A stretch of 31,832 nucleotides of DNA from JAMXLO01 sp041487355 (GTDB taxonomy: Bacteria > Pseudomonadota > Alphaproteobacteria > Acetobacterales > Acetobacteraceae): contig JBGPND010000040.1 of assembly GCA_041487355.1 (NCBI GenBank), forward strand, positions 1-31,832, given 5' to 3'. Position 1 is the first letter of the stretch. The number at the start of each line of letters is the position of its first letter. Both the position numbers and the translations under genes were made by a program. Below the pieces are notes generated by a model. The model was not told the DNA's origin and did no database searches. It saw only the letters and a program-made list of their open reading frames with translations. Shown in pieces: positions 15,070 through 22,845 of this stretch.

Positions 15070-16419
15070 ATGTTCCAGGATGCCCACGGGCTGCACGTGA
15101 CAGCCGCATCGGTGGCTGCGGTGCAGGCATTCGATCACACGCTGATGGGCTATCTGAGCTATCGCGCCGATACGCCGCAGCGTCTGGCAGCGGTGTTCGA
15201 TGCCGATGCGGAATTTGGCCTGGCGCATTGCCTGAAGGGCTATTTCGCCATGCTGTCCTACAAGCAGGCGGCAGTGCCGATGGCAGAGGCCGCGGCGGCC
15301 GATGCGCGGCGTCTCACCGAACGGGCAACGCCGCGGGAACGGGCGCATGTCGCGGCCTTGCAGCACTGGATCGATGGCGAACCTGATCACGCGGCCGCCG
15401 TCTGGGAACAGATCCTGAGCGAACATCCGCGCGACGTGCTCGCATTCCGCCTCGCGCACTTCGTCAATTTCTGGCTGGGGCGGCCGGATGTCATGCTGGC
15501 ATCGGTGCTGGGCGTCGAGCGGCATTGGAGCGATGAATTGCCGGGCTATGGCGCGATCCTCGCCTGCCGCTGCTTCGCGCACGAGGAATGCGGCCACTAC
15601 ACGGAGGCGGAAGCCGCGGGACGCGCTGCGATCGACCGCGACCCCGGCGATCTGTGGGCGGCGCATGGCGTGGCGCACGTGCTGGAAATGCAGGGCAGGC
15701 GCAGCGAGGGCATCGCCTGGATCGACGGCCTGCGGCGGAACTGGGAGGCAGCGAACAATCTGCGCCACCATCTCTGGTGGCACGCCGCGATGTTTCATCT
15801 GGAACGCGGCGAAACGGATCGCGTTCTGGCATTGTACGACGGCGAATTCCGCAACCTCACATCGAGACTGACCGAGGCGCAGCCTGATCTCTACATCGAC
15901 GTGCAGAATGCCGCCTCCATGCTGTTCCGCCTGCAGAGGCACGGCGTGGATGTCGGCGATCGCTGGGTGGAACTGGCCGACAAGGCAGAGCCGCGCATCG
16001 GCGACTGCCTGTCCGCCTTCACCCTGCCGCACTGGATGATGGCGCTTGCCACGACCGGGCGGCAGGCGGCGGCGCTGCGCATGCTGCAGGCGATGCGCGC
16101 CTTCGCGCAGGGCCCGGGCATCACCGCATCCGTGGTGGGGCGCTATGCGCTGCCGATCTGTGAGGCGGTGCTGGCGCACGCTCGGGGCGAGCATGTACAG
16201 GCGGTCGCGGCCATGCGCCCCGCGCTGGATGGCATGTACCGTCTGGGCGGCAGCCATGCGCAACAGGACGTGCTGGAGCAGTTGTTCCTCGATGCGGCGT
16301 TGAAGGCAGGCCTGGCCGACGATGTGCGGCTGATGCTGGAGCGTGTTGCGGGACGCAACCGGTTGCCGTTGCGTCGCCGCATCGGCTATGCCTCCGCGGC
16401 AGGCCTGATCGACGGCTGA
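15070..16419 (+). CDS. Tetratricopeptide-repeat protein (StaR-like)
   Basis: 449 residues, all helical in character with TPR-like pairs. Examples are AEFGLAHCLKGYFAMLSYK, EAEAAGRAAIDRDPGDLWAA and HGVAHVLEMQGRRSEGIAW. The second half contains HHLWWHAAMFHLERG and repeats of the same length. No signal peptide is visible, so it is probably cytoplasmic. The family is found near secondary-metabolism and oxidoreductase genes, and no catalytic role is known to me. It is the first gene of a three-gene operon with a PQQ-type sugar dehydrogenase eight bases downstream. Confidence 0.82.
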   Translation: MFQDAHGLHVTAASVAAVQAFDHTLMGYLSYRADTPQRLAAVFDADAEFGLAHCLKGYFAMLSYKQAAVPMAEAAAADARRLTERATPRERAHVAALQHWIDGEPDHAAAVWEQILSEHPRDVLAFRLAHFVNFWLGRPDVMLASVLGVERHWSDELPGYGAILACRCFAHEECGHYTEAEAAGRAAIDRDPGDLWAAHGVAHVLEMQGRRSEGIAWIDGLRRNWEAANNLRHHLWWHAAMFHLERGETDRVLALYDGEFRNLTSRLTEAQPDLYIDVQNAASMLFRLQRHGVDVGDRWVELADKAEPRIGDCLSAFTLPHWMMALATTGRQAAALRMLQAMRAFAQGPGITASVVGRYALPICEAVLAHARGEHVQAVAAMRPALDGMYRLGGSHAQQDVLEQLFLDAALKAGLADDVRLMLERVAGRNRLPLRRRIGYASAAGLIDG

Positions 16420-16427
16420 GCGCTGCC

Positions 16428-17762
16428 ATGTCGGCGCGCGCACTGCCATTGCTGGCCACGCTGCTGGCGCTGCCGGTGCTTGCCGATGCGCCGCCCACAG
16501 GTGCCGCCGCCGATGGCGACTGGCATTCCGATGCGCCCGGCGTGGTGCGGCATTTCACCGCCGATGCCATGCCGCCTCCCTACACCACGCTTTCCGCGCA
16601 CCGCGCCCCATCGGTGGTGGCGCGGCCGGCCGGCGCGACGTTGCGCGTACCGCCGGGCTTCGAGGTTGAACTGTTCGCCGCCGGACTGGAGCGGCCGCGC
16701 ACGCTGCGTGTCGCGCCAAACGGCGATGTATTCGTTGCCGAGAGCGATACCGGTCGCCTGCGTGTGCTGCGTATCCCGCCGGGTGCGGCAGCCAGGCCGC
16801 AGCCCTATGTTTTTGCCGAGGGCCTGACGTATCCGTTCGGCATCGCCTTCTGGCCGCCCGGGCCAAATCCGCGCTTCGTCTATGTTGCGGAGATGGATCG
16901 GGTTGTGCGGTTCCCGTATCAGCCTGGCGATCTGCGGCCACGCGGCAAGCCCGAAATCGTGGTGCCGCATCTGCCGGCCGGCGGACACGCAACGCGCGAT
17001 CTGGTGTTCTCATCCGATGGGCGCGGCATGTTCGTCTCGGTCGGTTCCGCAAGCAATGCCGGGACCGATATGCCAGCACGTGACGTCGCATCCGGGCGTG
17101 CCTGGGATGCAACGCATGGTGTCGGCGCAGCCTGGGGAAGCGAGCAGGAGCGCGCCGACGTGCTGATGTTCGATCCCGACGGCGGCAACCGGCGGATCTT
17201 CGCCACTGGCCTGCGCAATTGCACCGCCGAGGCGATCGCCCCCGCGACGGGTGCGCTGTGGTGCGTGGTGAATGAGCGCGACGGGCTGGGCGACGATCTG
17301 CCGCCGGACTACGCCACGTCGGTGCGCCAGGGCGCATTCTATGGCTGGCCCTGGTACTATATCGGCGAGCACGAGGACCCGCGGCTCAAGGGCCGGCGAG
17401 CCGATCTCGCAGGCCACGTCACCCTGCCCGACGTGCTGATCCAGCCACATTCGGCACCACTCGGGATCACTTTCTATGACGGCGACCAGTTCCCGAAGGA
17501 ATATCGCGGCGACGCATTCGTGACTCTTCGGGGTTCATGGAACCGCGCGCGCCGCACCGGCTACAAGGTGATCCGGCTACGCTTCGCGAACGGCAAGCCC
17601 ACCGGCGAATACGAGGATTTCCTCACCGGCTTCGTCGCCTCGGATCAGGCGGTGTGGGCGCGGCCTGTCGGCATCGCCGTGGCGCAGGACGGGTCGCTGC
17701 TGGTCAGCGAGGACGGCAACGGTACAATCTGGCGGATCGTCTACCGAGGGGGAAACCGATGA
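16428..17762 (+). CDS. PQQ-dependent sugar dehydrogenase, sorbosone-dehydrogenase-like
   Basis: 444 residues. A signal peptide (MSARALPLLATLLALPVLADA) sends it to the periplasm. A six-bladed propeller follows with the family's repeated motifs: FAAGLERPRTLRVAPNGDVFVAES, GLTYPFGIAFWP, GGHATRDLVFSSDG, FATGLRNCTAEAIAP and VSEDGNGTIWRI. Members (soluble glucose/L-sorbosone dehydrogenases) oxidise sugars with PQQ. No PQQ biosynthesis genes are here. The next gene, a lactonase-like amidohydrolase, overlaps it by four bases. That fits a pair in which the sugar is oxidised to a lactone and then opened, although the two proteins lie in different compartments. Confidence 0.9.
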   Translation: MSARALPLLATLLALPVLADAPPTGAAADGDWHSDAPGVVRHFTADAMPPPYTTLSAHRAPSVVARPAGATLRVPPGFEVELFAAGLERPRTLRVAPNGDVFVAESDTGRLRVLRIPPGAAARPQPYVFAEGLTYPFGIAFWPPGPNPRFVYVAEMDRVVRFPYQPGDLRPRGKPEIVVPHLPAGGHATRDLVFSSDGRGMFVSVGSASNAGTDMPARDVASGRAWDATHGVGAAWGSEQERADVLMFDPDGGNRRIFATGLRNCTAEAIAPATGALWCVVNERDGLGDDLPPDYATSVRQGAFYGWPWYYIGEHEDPRLKGRRADLAGHVTLPDVLIQPHSAPLGITFYDGDQFPKEYRGDAFVTLRGSWNRARRTGYKVIRLRFANGKPTGEYEDFLTGFVASDQAVWARPVGIAVAQDGSLLVSEDGNGTIWRIVYRGGNR

Positions 17763-18592
17763 GCACCACGCGACCGCCGAAGCAGAAGGCGCTGAACCTG
17801 ACCTGCGATTGCCACTTCCACATCTTCGGGCCGTATGACCGGTTCCCGCTGGACGCGGGACGCACCTACACGCCACCACCTGCCTTGGTGGAACAGTATC
17901 TGGCGATGGCGGACACGGTCGGCATCGGCCGCATGGTGGTCGTGCAGGCCAGCGTCTACGGCACGCAGAACGAAGTCACGCTGGACGCAGTGCAGCAGTT
18001 CGGCCTGCATCGCGCGCGCGCCGTGGCGGTGATCGACGACAGCTTCGACGATGCGGCGCTGCGACGGATGCATGAGCGTGGCGTGCGTGGCGTGCGGTTC
18101 AACATGGTGTCCGGCAACGGCACGCCGGAAGCGCAACTGGACGCGCTGGCGCGCCGGCTGGCGCCGCTCGGGTGGCACATCCAGATCTATGCCGAGGGGG
18201 ACAAGCTGGCCGAGATCGCGCCACGACTGGCGCAACTGCCGGTCGAGCTGGTGATCGACCATTCCGGCGGCGTTAAAGCGGCGCTCGGCACCGCGCACCG
18301 GCAGTTCCAGGCGCTGCTGTGCCTGCTGGATAGCGGGCGGGCCTGGATCAAGGTGTGCAGCTACCGCGCCTCGTCCGCCGGGGCGCCATGGAGCGACGTG
18401 GCGCCGAATGTGAAGGCGCTGGTCGCCGCCGCGCCGGAACGCTGCGTGTGGGGGACCGATTGGCCGCATCCTTCGATGAACCCGGTGCCGGAGGCGGGGC
18501 TGCTGTTCGATCAGTTCGTCGAATGGGTGCCTGACGCGGCGACGCGGCAGCGCATCCTTGTGGACAATCCGGCGAAGCTGTACGGCTTCTGA
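17759..18592 (+). CDS. Amidohydrolase (2-pyrone-4,6-dicarboxylate lactonase-like)
   Basis: 277 residues from ATG 17759, overlapping the previous stop (ATGA) with GAGGGGG just upstream. The metal HxH is H19/H21 in DCHFHIFGP. GVRGVRFNM, ELVIDHSGG and CVWGTDWPHPS complete the amidohydrolase-2 barrel. It has all the elements that the fuconolactonase-like gene at 11899 has lost. Relatives hydrolyse lactones such as 2-pyrone-4,6-dicarboxylate or sugar lactones in the cytoplasm. Its tie to a sugar dehydrogenase favours a sugar lactone. Confidence 0.9.
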   Translation: MSTTRPPKQKALNLTCDCHFHIFGPYDRFPLDAGRTYTPPPALVEQYLAMADTVGIGRMVVVQASVYGTQNEVTLDAVQQFGLHRARAVAVIDDSFDDAALRRMHERGVRGVRFNMVSGNGTPEAQLDALARRLAPLGWHIQIYAEGDKLAEIAPRLAQLPVELVIDHSGGVKAALGTAHRQFQALLCLLDSGRAWIKVCSYRASSAGAPWSDVAPNVKALVAAAPERCVWGTDWPHPSMNPVPEAGLLFDQFVEWVPDAATRQRILVDNPAKLYGF

Positions 18593-18720
18593 TCCACTGT
18601 CACGGAACTGTTTCCGTCCTGCCAAGTCAGGTTCATGATTGGCCGCGTATCGGCGCCGCCGGACCGTTCAGTGGATCAAGTGATTCGCCACCTACAACAC
18701 GGTAGGCGTCCGCAAGGCAC

Positions 18721-18851
18721 TTGGAGGATGGCGTGCAGGCTGTGTTGGCGGTAAGGCGACGCCAGAGGCGGCCATGGAGGCGGCCCAGGAGCAGGCCGAC
18801 GCTCTCATGCAATCGTATGTGGAACAAACCGCCCTGAAGCTGCCAGAATAG
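18721..18851 (+). pseudogene. Remnant of a sugar ABC transporter substrate-binding protein (C-terminal tail)
   Basis: Reading from 18721 gives LEDGVQAVL, then a one-base frameshift near 18747, then GGKATPEAAMEAAQEQADA followed by LMQSYVEQTALKLPE and TAG at 18849-18851. This is the characteristic end of family-1 (MalE/UgpB-like) extracellular solute-binding proteins. Upstream of 18721 no matching frame remains, so only about 43 of some 420 residues survive, with a frameshift. It ends 25 bases before a phosphodiesterase gene. The same pairing of ABC sugar transporter and phosphodiesterase is, to my knowledge, seen intact in other alphaproteobacteria. This is recognition by eye, without alignment. 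Confidence 0.6.
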
Positions 18852-18876
18852 GCGCCCCAGAACCAAGGAGCGCCCC

Positions 18877-19704
18877 ATGCTGATCTGCCAGCTCACCGAC
18901 CTGCACGTCCGGCCGGTGGGAAAACCCGCGAACCGCGTGGTCGAAACCAACAGGTTCACCGAGCGGGCGTTTCGGGCGGTAGCGCGGCTCAGCCCCCGCC
19001 CGGACGTCGTGGTCATCACCGGCGACCTGACCGAATGCGGCCTGGACGCCGAATACGCCAACCTGGCCCGGCTGCTGCGCAAGTGGCTGCCGATGCCGGT
19101 GTTCGTCATCACGGGCAACCACGACCGGCGGACGTCGTTCCGCGAGGGTCTTCGGCATCTGCCGGGCGTGACCGCGGACCCGCACTACATCCAGTATGCC
19201 GTGGAGGACCACGCGGTCCGGCTTGTCATGCTGGACACGCTGGTGCCCGGCGCCGGCCACGGGGAGCTTCACGCCGAGCAGCTAAAATTTCTCGACCGCA
19301 CCCTGGCCGCCGCACCAGACAAGCCGACCATCGTGGCGATGCACCACCCGCCCTTCGCCTGCGGCATTGCCCACATGGACCGCATCAATCTGCGCAACAC
19401 GCCCGAGTTCGCCGCCATCATCGCCAGGCACAGGCAGGTCGAACGGATCATCTGCGGTCATCACCACCGGCCGATCGTGACCCGCGTGGCGCATGCCATC
19501 GCGTCGATCTCGCCCTCGGTTGCCCACCAGGTCGAGATGTCGCTGGATCCCCACGATCCAGGAGCCTTCGTCTTCGAGCCGCCCGCCTTCCAGCTCCACC
19601 GATGGACCCCAACCGACGGCATCGTTTCGCACACCGTCTACGTCGAGGACTTCCCGGGGCCGTATCCCTTTGTCAACGACCCTGAGTATCCAGGAAGCGC
19701 CTGA
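18877..19704 (+). CDS. Metallophosphoesterase, cyclic-nucleotide phosphodiesterase (CpdA/Icc)-like
   Basis: 275 residues. All calcineurin-like metal motifs are present: DLH (D8, H10), GDLTE (D50), GNHDRR (N81, H82), MHHPPF and GHHHRP. The spacing is that of class III cyclic-nucleotide/glycerophosphodiester phosphodiesterases (CpdA, GpdQ). ATG 18877 follows AAGGAG at six bases. Substrates could be cAMP or a glycerophosphodiester. The remnant of a sugar or glycerol-phosphate-type binding protein just upstream would fit either a phosphodiester nutrient or a regulatory role. It now appears as a lone gene. Confidence 0.9.
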   Translation: MLICQLTDLHVRPVGKPANRVVETNRFTERAFRAVARLSPRPDVVVITGDLTECGLDAEYANLARLLRKWLPMPVFVITGNHDRRTSFREGLRHLPGVTADPHYIQYAVEDHAVRLVMLDTLVPGAGHGELHAEQLKFLDRTLAAAPDKPTIVAMHHPPFACGIAHMDRINLRNTPEFAAIIARHRQVERIICGHHHRPIVTRVAHAIASISPSVAHQVEMSLDPHDPGAFVFEPPAFQLHRWTPTDGIVSHTVYVEDFPGPYPFVNDPEYPGSA

Positions 19705-19798
19705 CCCGATCTTTTTTGTAATTTTGCCTCGCCAGAACGTGCGTTCCCCGGCGCTGCAACACAGTTGCAACCCTGGATGCCACACTCAAAGTAAGTAC

Positions 19799-19820
19799 GG
19801 CGTCCGCCAGGGCGTCCGCC
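19799..19820. repeat. Tandem 11-base direct repeat
   Basis: GGCGTCCGCCA occurs twice back to back in the 179-base gap before the HATPase gene. The same gap holds a TGCAA-cacag-TTGCA inverted repeat (19755-19769) and, at its start, a T-rich stretch (CTTTTTTG) after the phosphodiesterase stop. Direct repeats here could be regulator half-sites; I see no promoter of good quality. Confidence 0.4.
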
Positions 19821-19883
19821 AAAGCGTGCGCAGGGTGCGCGAATTTCTCTGGCGGAATACAACTATTAAGTGTATAAGCGGGT

Positions 19884-20564
19884 ATGTTCCTGGGGCAATC
19901 ACCGAGCATCGTCCTGAGTTCAGTGCAGGCCATGGTCCTGCCCGCGCTACTGCTCGCGCTCACTGTTTCCGCGATTATCGTGGTCGCCGGCTTGCTCAGG
20001 CGGCGCGACCTTCTGCTGCGTGGGCACAATGGCGGCACCCGTCCGAATTTCGCGTTCGGCCAGACGCCGCTGGAGTCGGGGCTGCTGGATGTCGCCGCAG
20101 AGATCCGGGCGGTCCTGGAGCAACTCGACGGCCTTGCGGCGCAGAATTTCGTCGAGTTCGAACTGGCAGTACAGCCCCGCTTGGCCATACAGGCCGATCC
20201 CCGCGTGTTCCGTGACATCCTGACCAAGCTGGTTGTTCACGCGATCGACCAGGCGCCCGGAGGAAGAGTATTGCTGGGGGCAGCACGGCAGGGTGGCCGC
20301 GTGCTGGTCACCGTATCCGATGAAGGCGCCGGAACCGACCGCGCCACGCAAGAGTCCGCGTTGCGTCCCGCCGAGCGGCTGGCAGCCTTGCAGGGGGCCT
20401 CGCTGGAAGTCGATGCCCGCGCCGGACAAGGCACAACCGTGGTGCTTCGGCTCACAGCGGCCAGCACGGCCCGGCGGGATATAACCGCGGCCGAGCCTAC
20501 CGATCCGGCGACCATACGGGCACAGGCTCGCGCCCCGCGACAGACCACGACCGCAACACGGTAG
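19884..20564 (+). CDS. Membrane-anchored HATPase (histidine-kinase-like ATPase) protein, degenerate
   Basis: 226 residues. One membrane segment (about 14-38) is followed by RRRD, then a stretch without a phospho-acceptor histidine box, then a GHKL ATPase-like domain at 70-192. G1 is present (DEGAG, 146-150) and so is a G2-like AGQGTT (180-185). In the N-box, positions usually held by asparagine are K115 and H119 (ILTKLVVHAIDQAPGG), so Mg-ATP binding may be weak. The C-terminal 35 residues are low-complexity. It precedes a sigma/anti-sigma pair and may be a sensory or partner-switching element rather than a true kinase. The start lacks a clear ribosome site. Confidence 0.72.
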   Translation: MFLGQSPSIVLSSVQAMVLPALLLALTVSAIIVVAGLLRRRDLLLRGHNGGTRPNFAFGQTPLESGLLDVAAEIRAVLEQLDGLAAQNFVEFELAVQPRLAIQADPRVFRDILTKLVVHAIDQAPGGRVLLGAARQGGRVLVTVSDEGAGTDRATQESALRPAERLAALQGASLEVDARAGQGTTVVLRLTAASTARRDITAAEPTDPATIRAQARAPRQTTTATR

Positions 20565-20570
20565 CTGGCG

Positions 20571-20595
20571 GGAATAAAGCACCAAACGGCGCGTC
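20571..20595 (+). promoter_or_regulatory. Possible EcfG-type promoter before the sigma gene
   Basis: GGAAT, 16 bases, CGTC resembles the alphaproteobacterial general-stress promoter (GGAAC, 16-17 bases, CGTT) with one mismatch in each element. It lies about 115 bases before the sigma start. Self-activation would be expected for an ECF gene, but short motifs like this arise by chance. Confidence 0.3.
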
Positions 20596-20708
20596 TGCCT
20601 TCGCGGGTCGGAGTGACCAGCTGGCATGTGGATCAATCGGCGCAAACGAGGTCAGAAAGCCACTCTTTCGCTGCCGTCGCCGCGTCCGTAGCGAGGAGCT
20701 GGTCGGAG

Positions 20709-21170
20709 ATGTGCGGCGCGGTGTCAGACATACAGGCGTGCATCCCGGCGCTGCGCCGCCATGCATCGGCGTTGTTGCGCAACAAGCGAGATGGTGACGA
20801 CCTTGTCCGTGCCTGCCTGTCGCGTGCGCTGGAGCAGGTGCGGGCGCTGAGCGAGCAAACGGACATGCGGGCCTGGCTGCTGTCCATCCTGCACGGCGAG
20901 CTCGCCAGCCGGTCCTGGCAAGCCAGGTTGCGGCGGGCGAGCCGGCCAGGCGGGGAGCCCGTGCAGGATCCGCTACGCGATCTCGATCGGCTGGCAGACC
21001 AGCAGCGGGCCGTGCTGTTGCTCGTTGCCATCGAGGATCTGTCCTATGCGGACGTGGCGCAGATCCTGGGAATACCGCAAGGCGCGGTGATGGCCTTGCT
21101 GGCAGACGGCAGGGAGCGCCTGCGGCAGCTCGGTGTGGACGATGCGGTTGCCGGGCGGAGGATGGGATGA
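20709..21170 (+). CDS. ECF-type RNA polymerase sigma factor, divergent region 4
   Basis: 153 residues from ATG 20709 (GAGGAG ten bases upstream; the frame is open back to 20613 but without sigma character). Region 2 is seen as RDGDDLVRACLSRALEQV and TDMRAWLLSILHGE. Region 4 is LADQQRAVLLLVAIEDLSYADVAQILGIPQG. The DNA-reading helix usually has SRLxRARxxL; here it is ALLADGRERL, lacking two arginines. It is likely released from the membrane anti-sigma factor encoded next (ATGA overlap). Whether it still recognises DNA is uncertain. Confidence 0.82.
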   Translation: MCGAVSDIQACIPALRRHASALLRNKRDGDDLVRACLSRALEQVRALSEQTDMRAWLLSILHGELASRSWQARLRRASRPGGEPVQDPLRDLDRLADQQRAVLLLVAIEDLSYADVAQILGIPQGAVMALLADGRERLRQLGVDDAVAGRRMG

Positions 21171-21958
21171 CGGCAGCGGAACGGCCGATCTCGGAAGACG
21201 AGTTGCACGCCTATGTCGATGACCGCCTGGGGGCGGCGCGTCGCCTGGAGGTCGAGCACTATCTGCACGCACAGCCCGAGCTGGCGCGGCGCGTGGCAGC
21301 CTATTGCGCCCAGCGGGCCGCTCTGCGTTCGGCACTCGTGGCGCGAGCCGCCGAGCCGATCCCGCCGGAGCTGAACCTCACGCGGCTGCTCGAATCCCGG
21401 CTGCGACAACGCCGCGGCTGGTGGCGGATCGCCGCGGCGATCGTCCTGTCGCTCGGTGTCGGCGGCGCAGCCGGCTGGTACCTGGGTCTGCCGGCGAAGC
21501 CAGACCGAACACAGCTCGCGGTGTCCCTGTTGCAGCAGGAGGCGATGAGCAGCCATGCGGTCTATGCCACGGATCGGCGCCATCCGATCGAGGTGGCCGC
21601 CGCCGAGCGGGACCATCTGGCGCAATGGCTGTCCAACCGGCTGCGCCGCAGCGTGGCGCCGCCCGATCTCAGCCTCGCCGGCTACCGGCTGCTGGGCGGA
21701 CGCCTGCTGGCGACCGAACGTGGCGCGGCCGCGGCGCTCTTCATCTACGAGGACGCGCAGGGCAATCGGCTGAGTCTGCTGATGCGCCCGATGGCGCCGG
21801 AGTTGCAGGCCCCACGCTCCGACATGAGCCAGAGCGCGGTGAACGGCTGCACCTGGATCGAGAAGGGGATCGGCTACGCCGTGGTCGCGGCGATGTCCGA
21901 CGATGCGCTCGACCACGTGGCGCAGCAGATCAGCCAGCAGGCCGGCGAACCGGGATAG
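21167..21958 (+). CDS. Membrane-bound anti-sigma factor
   Basis: 263 residues. The N-terminal anti-sigma domain has ISEDELHAYVDDRLGAARRLEVEHYL, the usual sigma-sequestering helices. There is no HxxxCxxC zinc motif; a single C47 is followed only by QRAAL. One membrane segment is at about 86-107 (RIAAAIVLSLGVGGAAGWYLG). The ~155-residue periplasmic part (GYRLLGGRLLATERGAAAAL) resembles the C-terminal domain of alphaproteobacterial anti-sigma factors. It overlaps the sigma gene by four bases, the classic arrangement for translational coupling of sigma and anti-sigma. It probably senses an envelope signal. Confidence 0.88.
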   Translation: MTAAERPISEDELHAYVDDRLGAARRLEVEHYLHAQPELARRVAAYCAQRAALRSALVARAAEPIPPELNLTRLLESRLRQRRGWWRIAAAIVLSLGVGGAAGWYLGLPAKPDRTQLAVSLLQQEAMSSHAVYATDRRHPIEVAAAERDHLAQWLSNRLRRSVAPPDLSLAGYRLLGGRLLATERGAAAALFIYEDAQGNRLSLLMRPMAPELQAPRSDMSQSAVNGCTWIEKGIGYAVVAAMSDDALDHVAQQISQQAGEPG

Positions 21959-21981
21959 GCGGCGTCGCCGACCCGGGATGG

Positions 21982-22740
21982 TCAAATCATGCAGCGGCCG
22001 CCGTCGATCAGCAGCGTCTGGCCAGTGATGAAGCGGCTGTCGTCGCTGGCCAGGAATACCACGACGTTGCCGACATCCTCGGGCTCGCCGATATAGCCCA
22101 TCGGCGTTCCGTCGCGGATCCGGTCGATGACTTCCGCCGGCAGGCGCTGGTGGGCGCGCGTGCCGATCGCGCCGGGCGCCACCGCATTCACGTTGACATG
22201 GAACGGCGCCATCTCGCGGGCCAATGCGCGGGTGAAGCCCACCACGCCCAGCTTCGCGGCGCTGTAGTCCACCAGCCCGACGTCGCCATAGAACGCCGAC
22301 TCCGACGACATGTTGATGATCTTGCCGCTGCGCCGCTCACGCATGCCGGCAACCACCTGCCGCGTGGCCAGCATCGCGGACATCAGCGAGACGTTCAGCA
22401 CGAAGCGCCAGGTCGCCGGATCGGAGCACCAGAATTCGCTGGCCTTCTCCCGCGCGCTTTGGCCGACATTGTTGAACAGAACATCGATCCGGTTGAACGT
22501 CCCCTGGATGCGATCGAACGCCTGCTGGATCTGGGACTCGGCAGTGCAGTCGAGAACGACAGGCAGCGCCCGGCGACCGAGCGCCTCGATCTCGCGCGCG
22601 ACCGCCGCGAGACTGTCCGCCTCCCGGTCCAGTAGCGCCACATCCGCGCCAGCACGTGCAAGGCAGAGCGCACTGGCGCGTCCAATGCCGTTCGCCGCGC
22701 CAGTGACGACACAAATCCGGTCGGCAAGCTTTGTATTCAT
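21982..22740 (-). CDS. Short-chain dehydrogenase/reductase (SDR)
   Basis: 252 residues from ATG 22740, preceded by AGAGGT. The cofactor motif is TGAANGIG (TGxxxGxG). LFNNVG stands for NNAG. The catalytic serine lies in INMSSESAF and YxxxK in VDYSAAK. D37-like acidic character at the end of the second strand (ALLDRE) suggests NAD(H) over NADP(H). The C-terminus is GQTLLIDGGRCMI. The frame stays open far upstream across the cytochrome genes, but only this segment is coding. It diverges from the cytochrome/GMC operon and could act on the same substrate. Confidence 0.93.
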   Translation of the reverse strand: MNTKLADRICVVTGAANGIGRASALCLARAGADVALLDREADSLAAVAREIEALGRRALPVVLDCTAESQIQQAFDRIQGTFNRIDVLFNNVGQSAREKASEFWCSDPATWRFVLNVSLMSAMLATRQVVAGMRERRSGKIINMSSESAFYGDVGLVDYSAAKLGVVGFTRALAREMAPFHVNVNAVAPGAIGTRAHQRLPAEVIDRIRDGTPMGYIGEPEDVGNVVVFLASDDSRFITGQTLLIDGGRCMI

Positions 22741-22773
22741 GACGCACCTCTCATGGCGGAACACCCGGCATCT

Positions 22774-22815
22774 GCCGCAATCTCTTGCGGCGCGACGGTA
22801 CTCTGACGCTATAAT
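22774..22815 (+). promoter_or_regulatory. Promoter and overlapping palindrome of the cytochrome/GMC operon
   Basis: A perfect TATAAT lies at 22810-22815, 30 bases before the cytochrome ATG. TTGCGG at 22785-22790 is a weak -35 element at 19 bases. The -35 is the right arm of a perfect palindrome, GCCGCAA-TCTC-TTGCGGC (22774-22791). A protein bound there would control this promoter and perhaps also the divergent SDR gene. Confidence 0.5.
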
Positions 22816-22845
22816 TTCCGTGCCGGCGACGGTCGAGGGGGAAAC

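Noticed and set aside
19855..19883. EcfG-like promoter directly before the HATPase gene (GGAAT near 19855)
   Set aside because: No CGTT-like element lies 16-17 bases downstream; the match is limited to half the motif.
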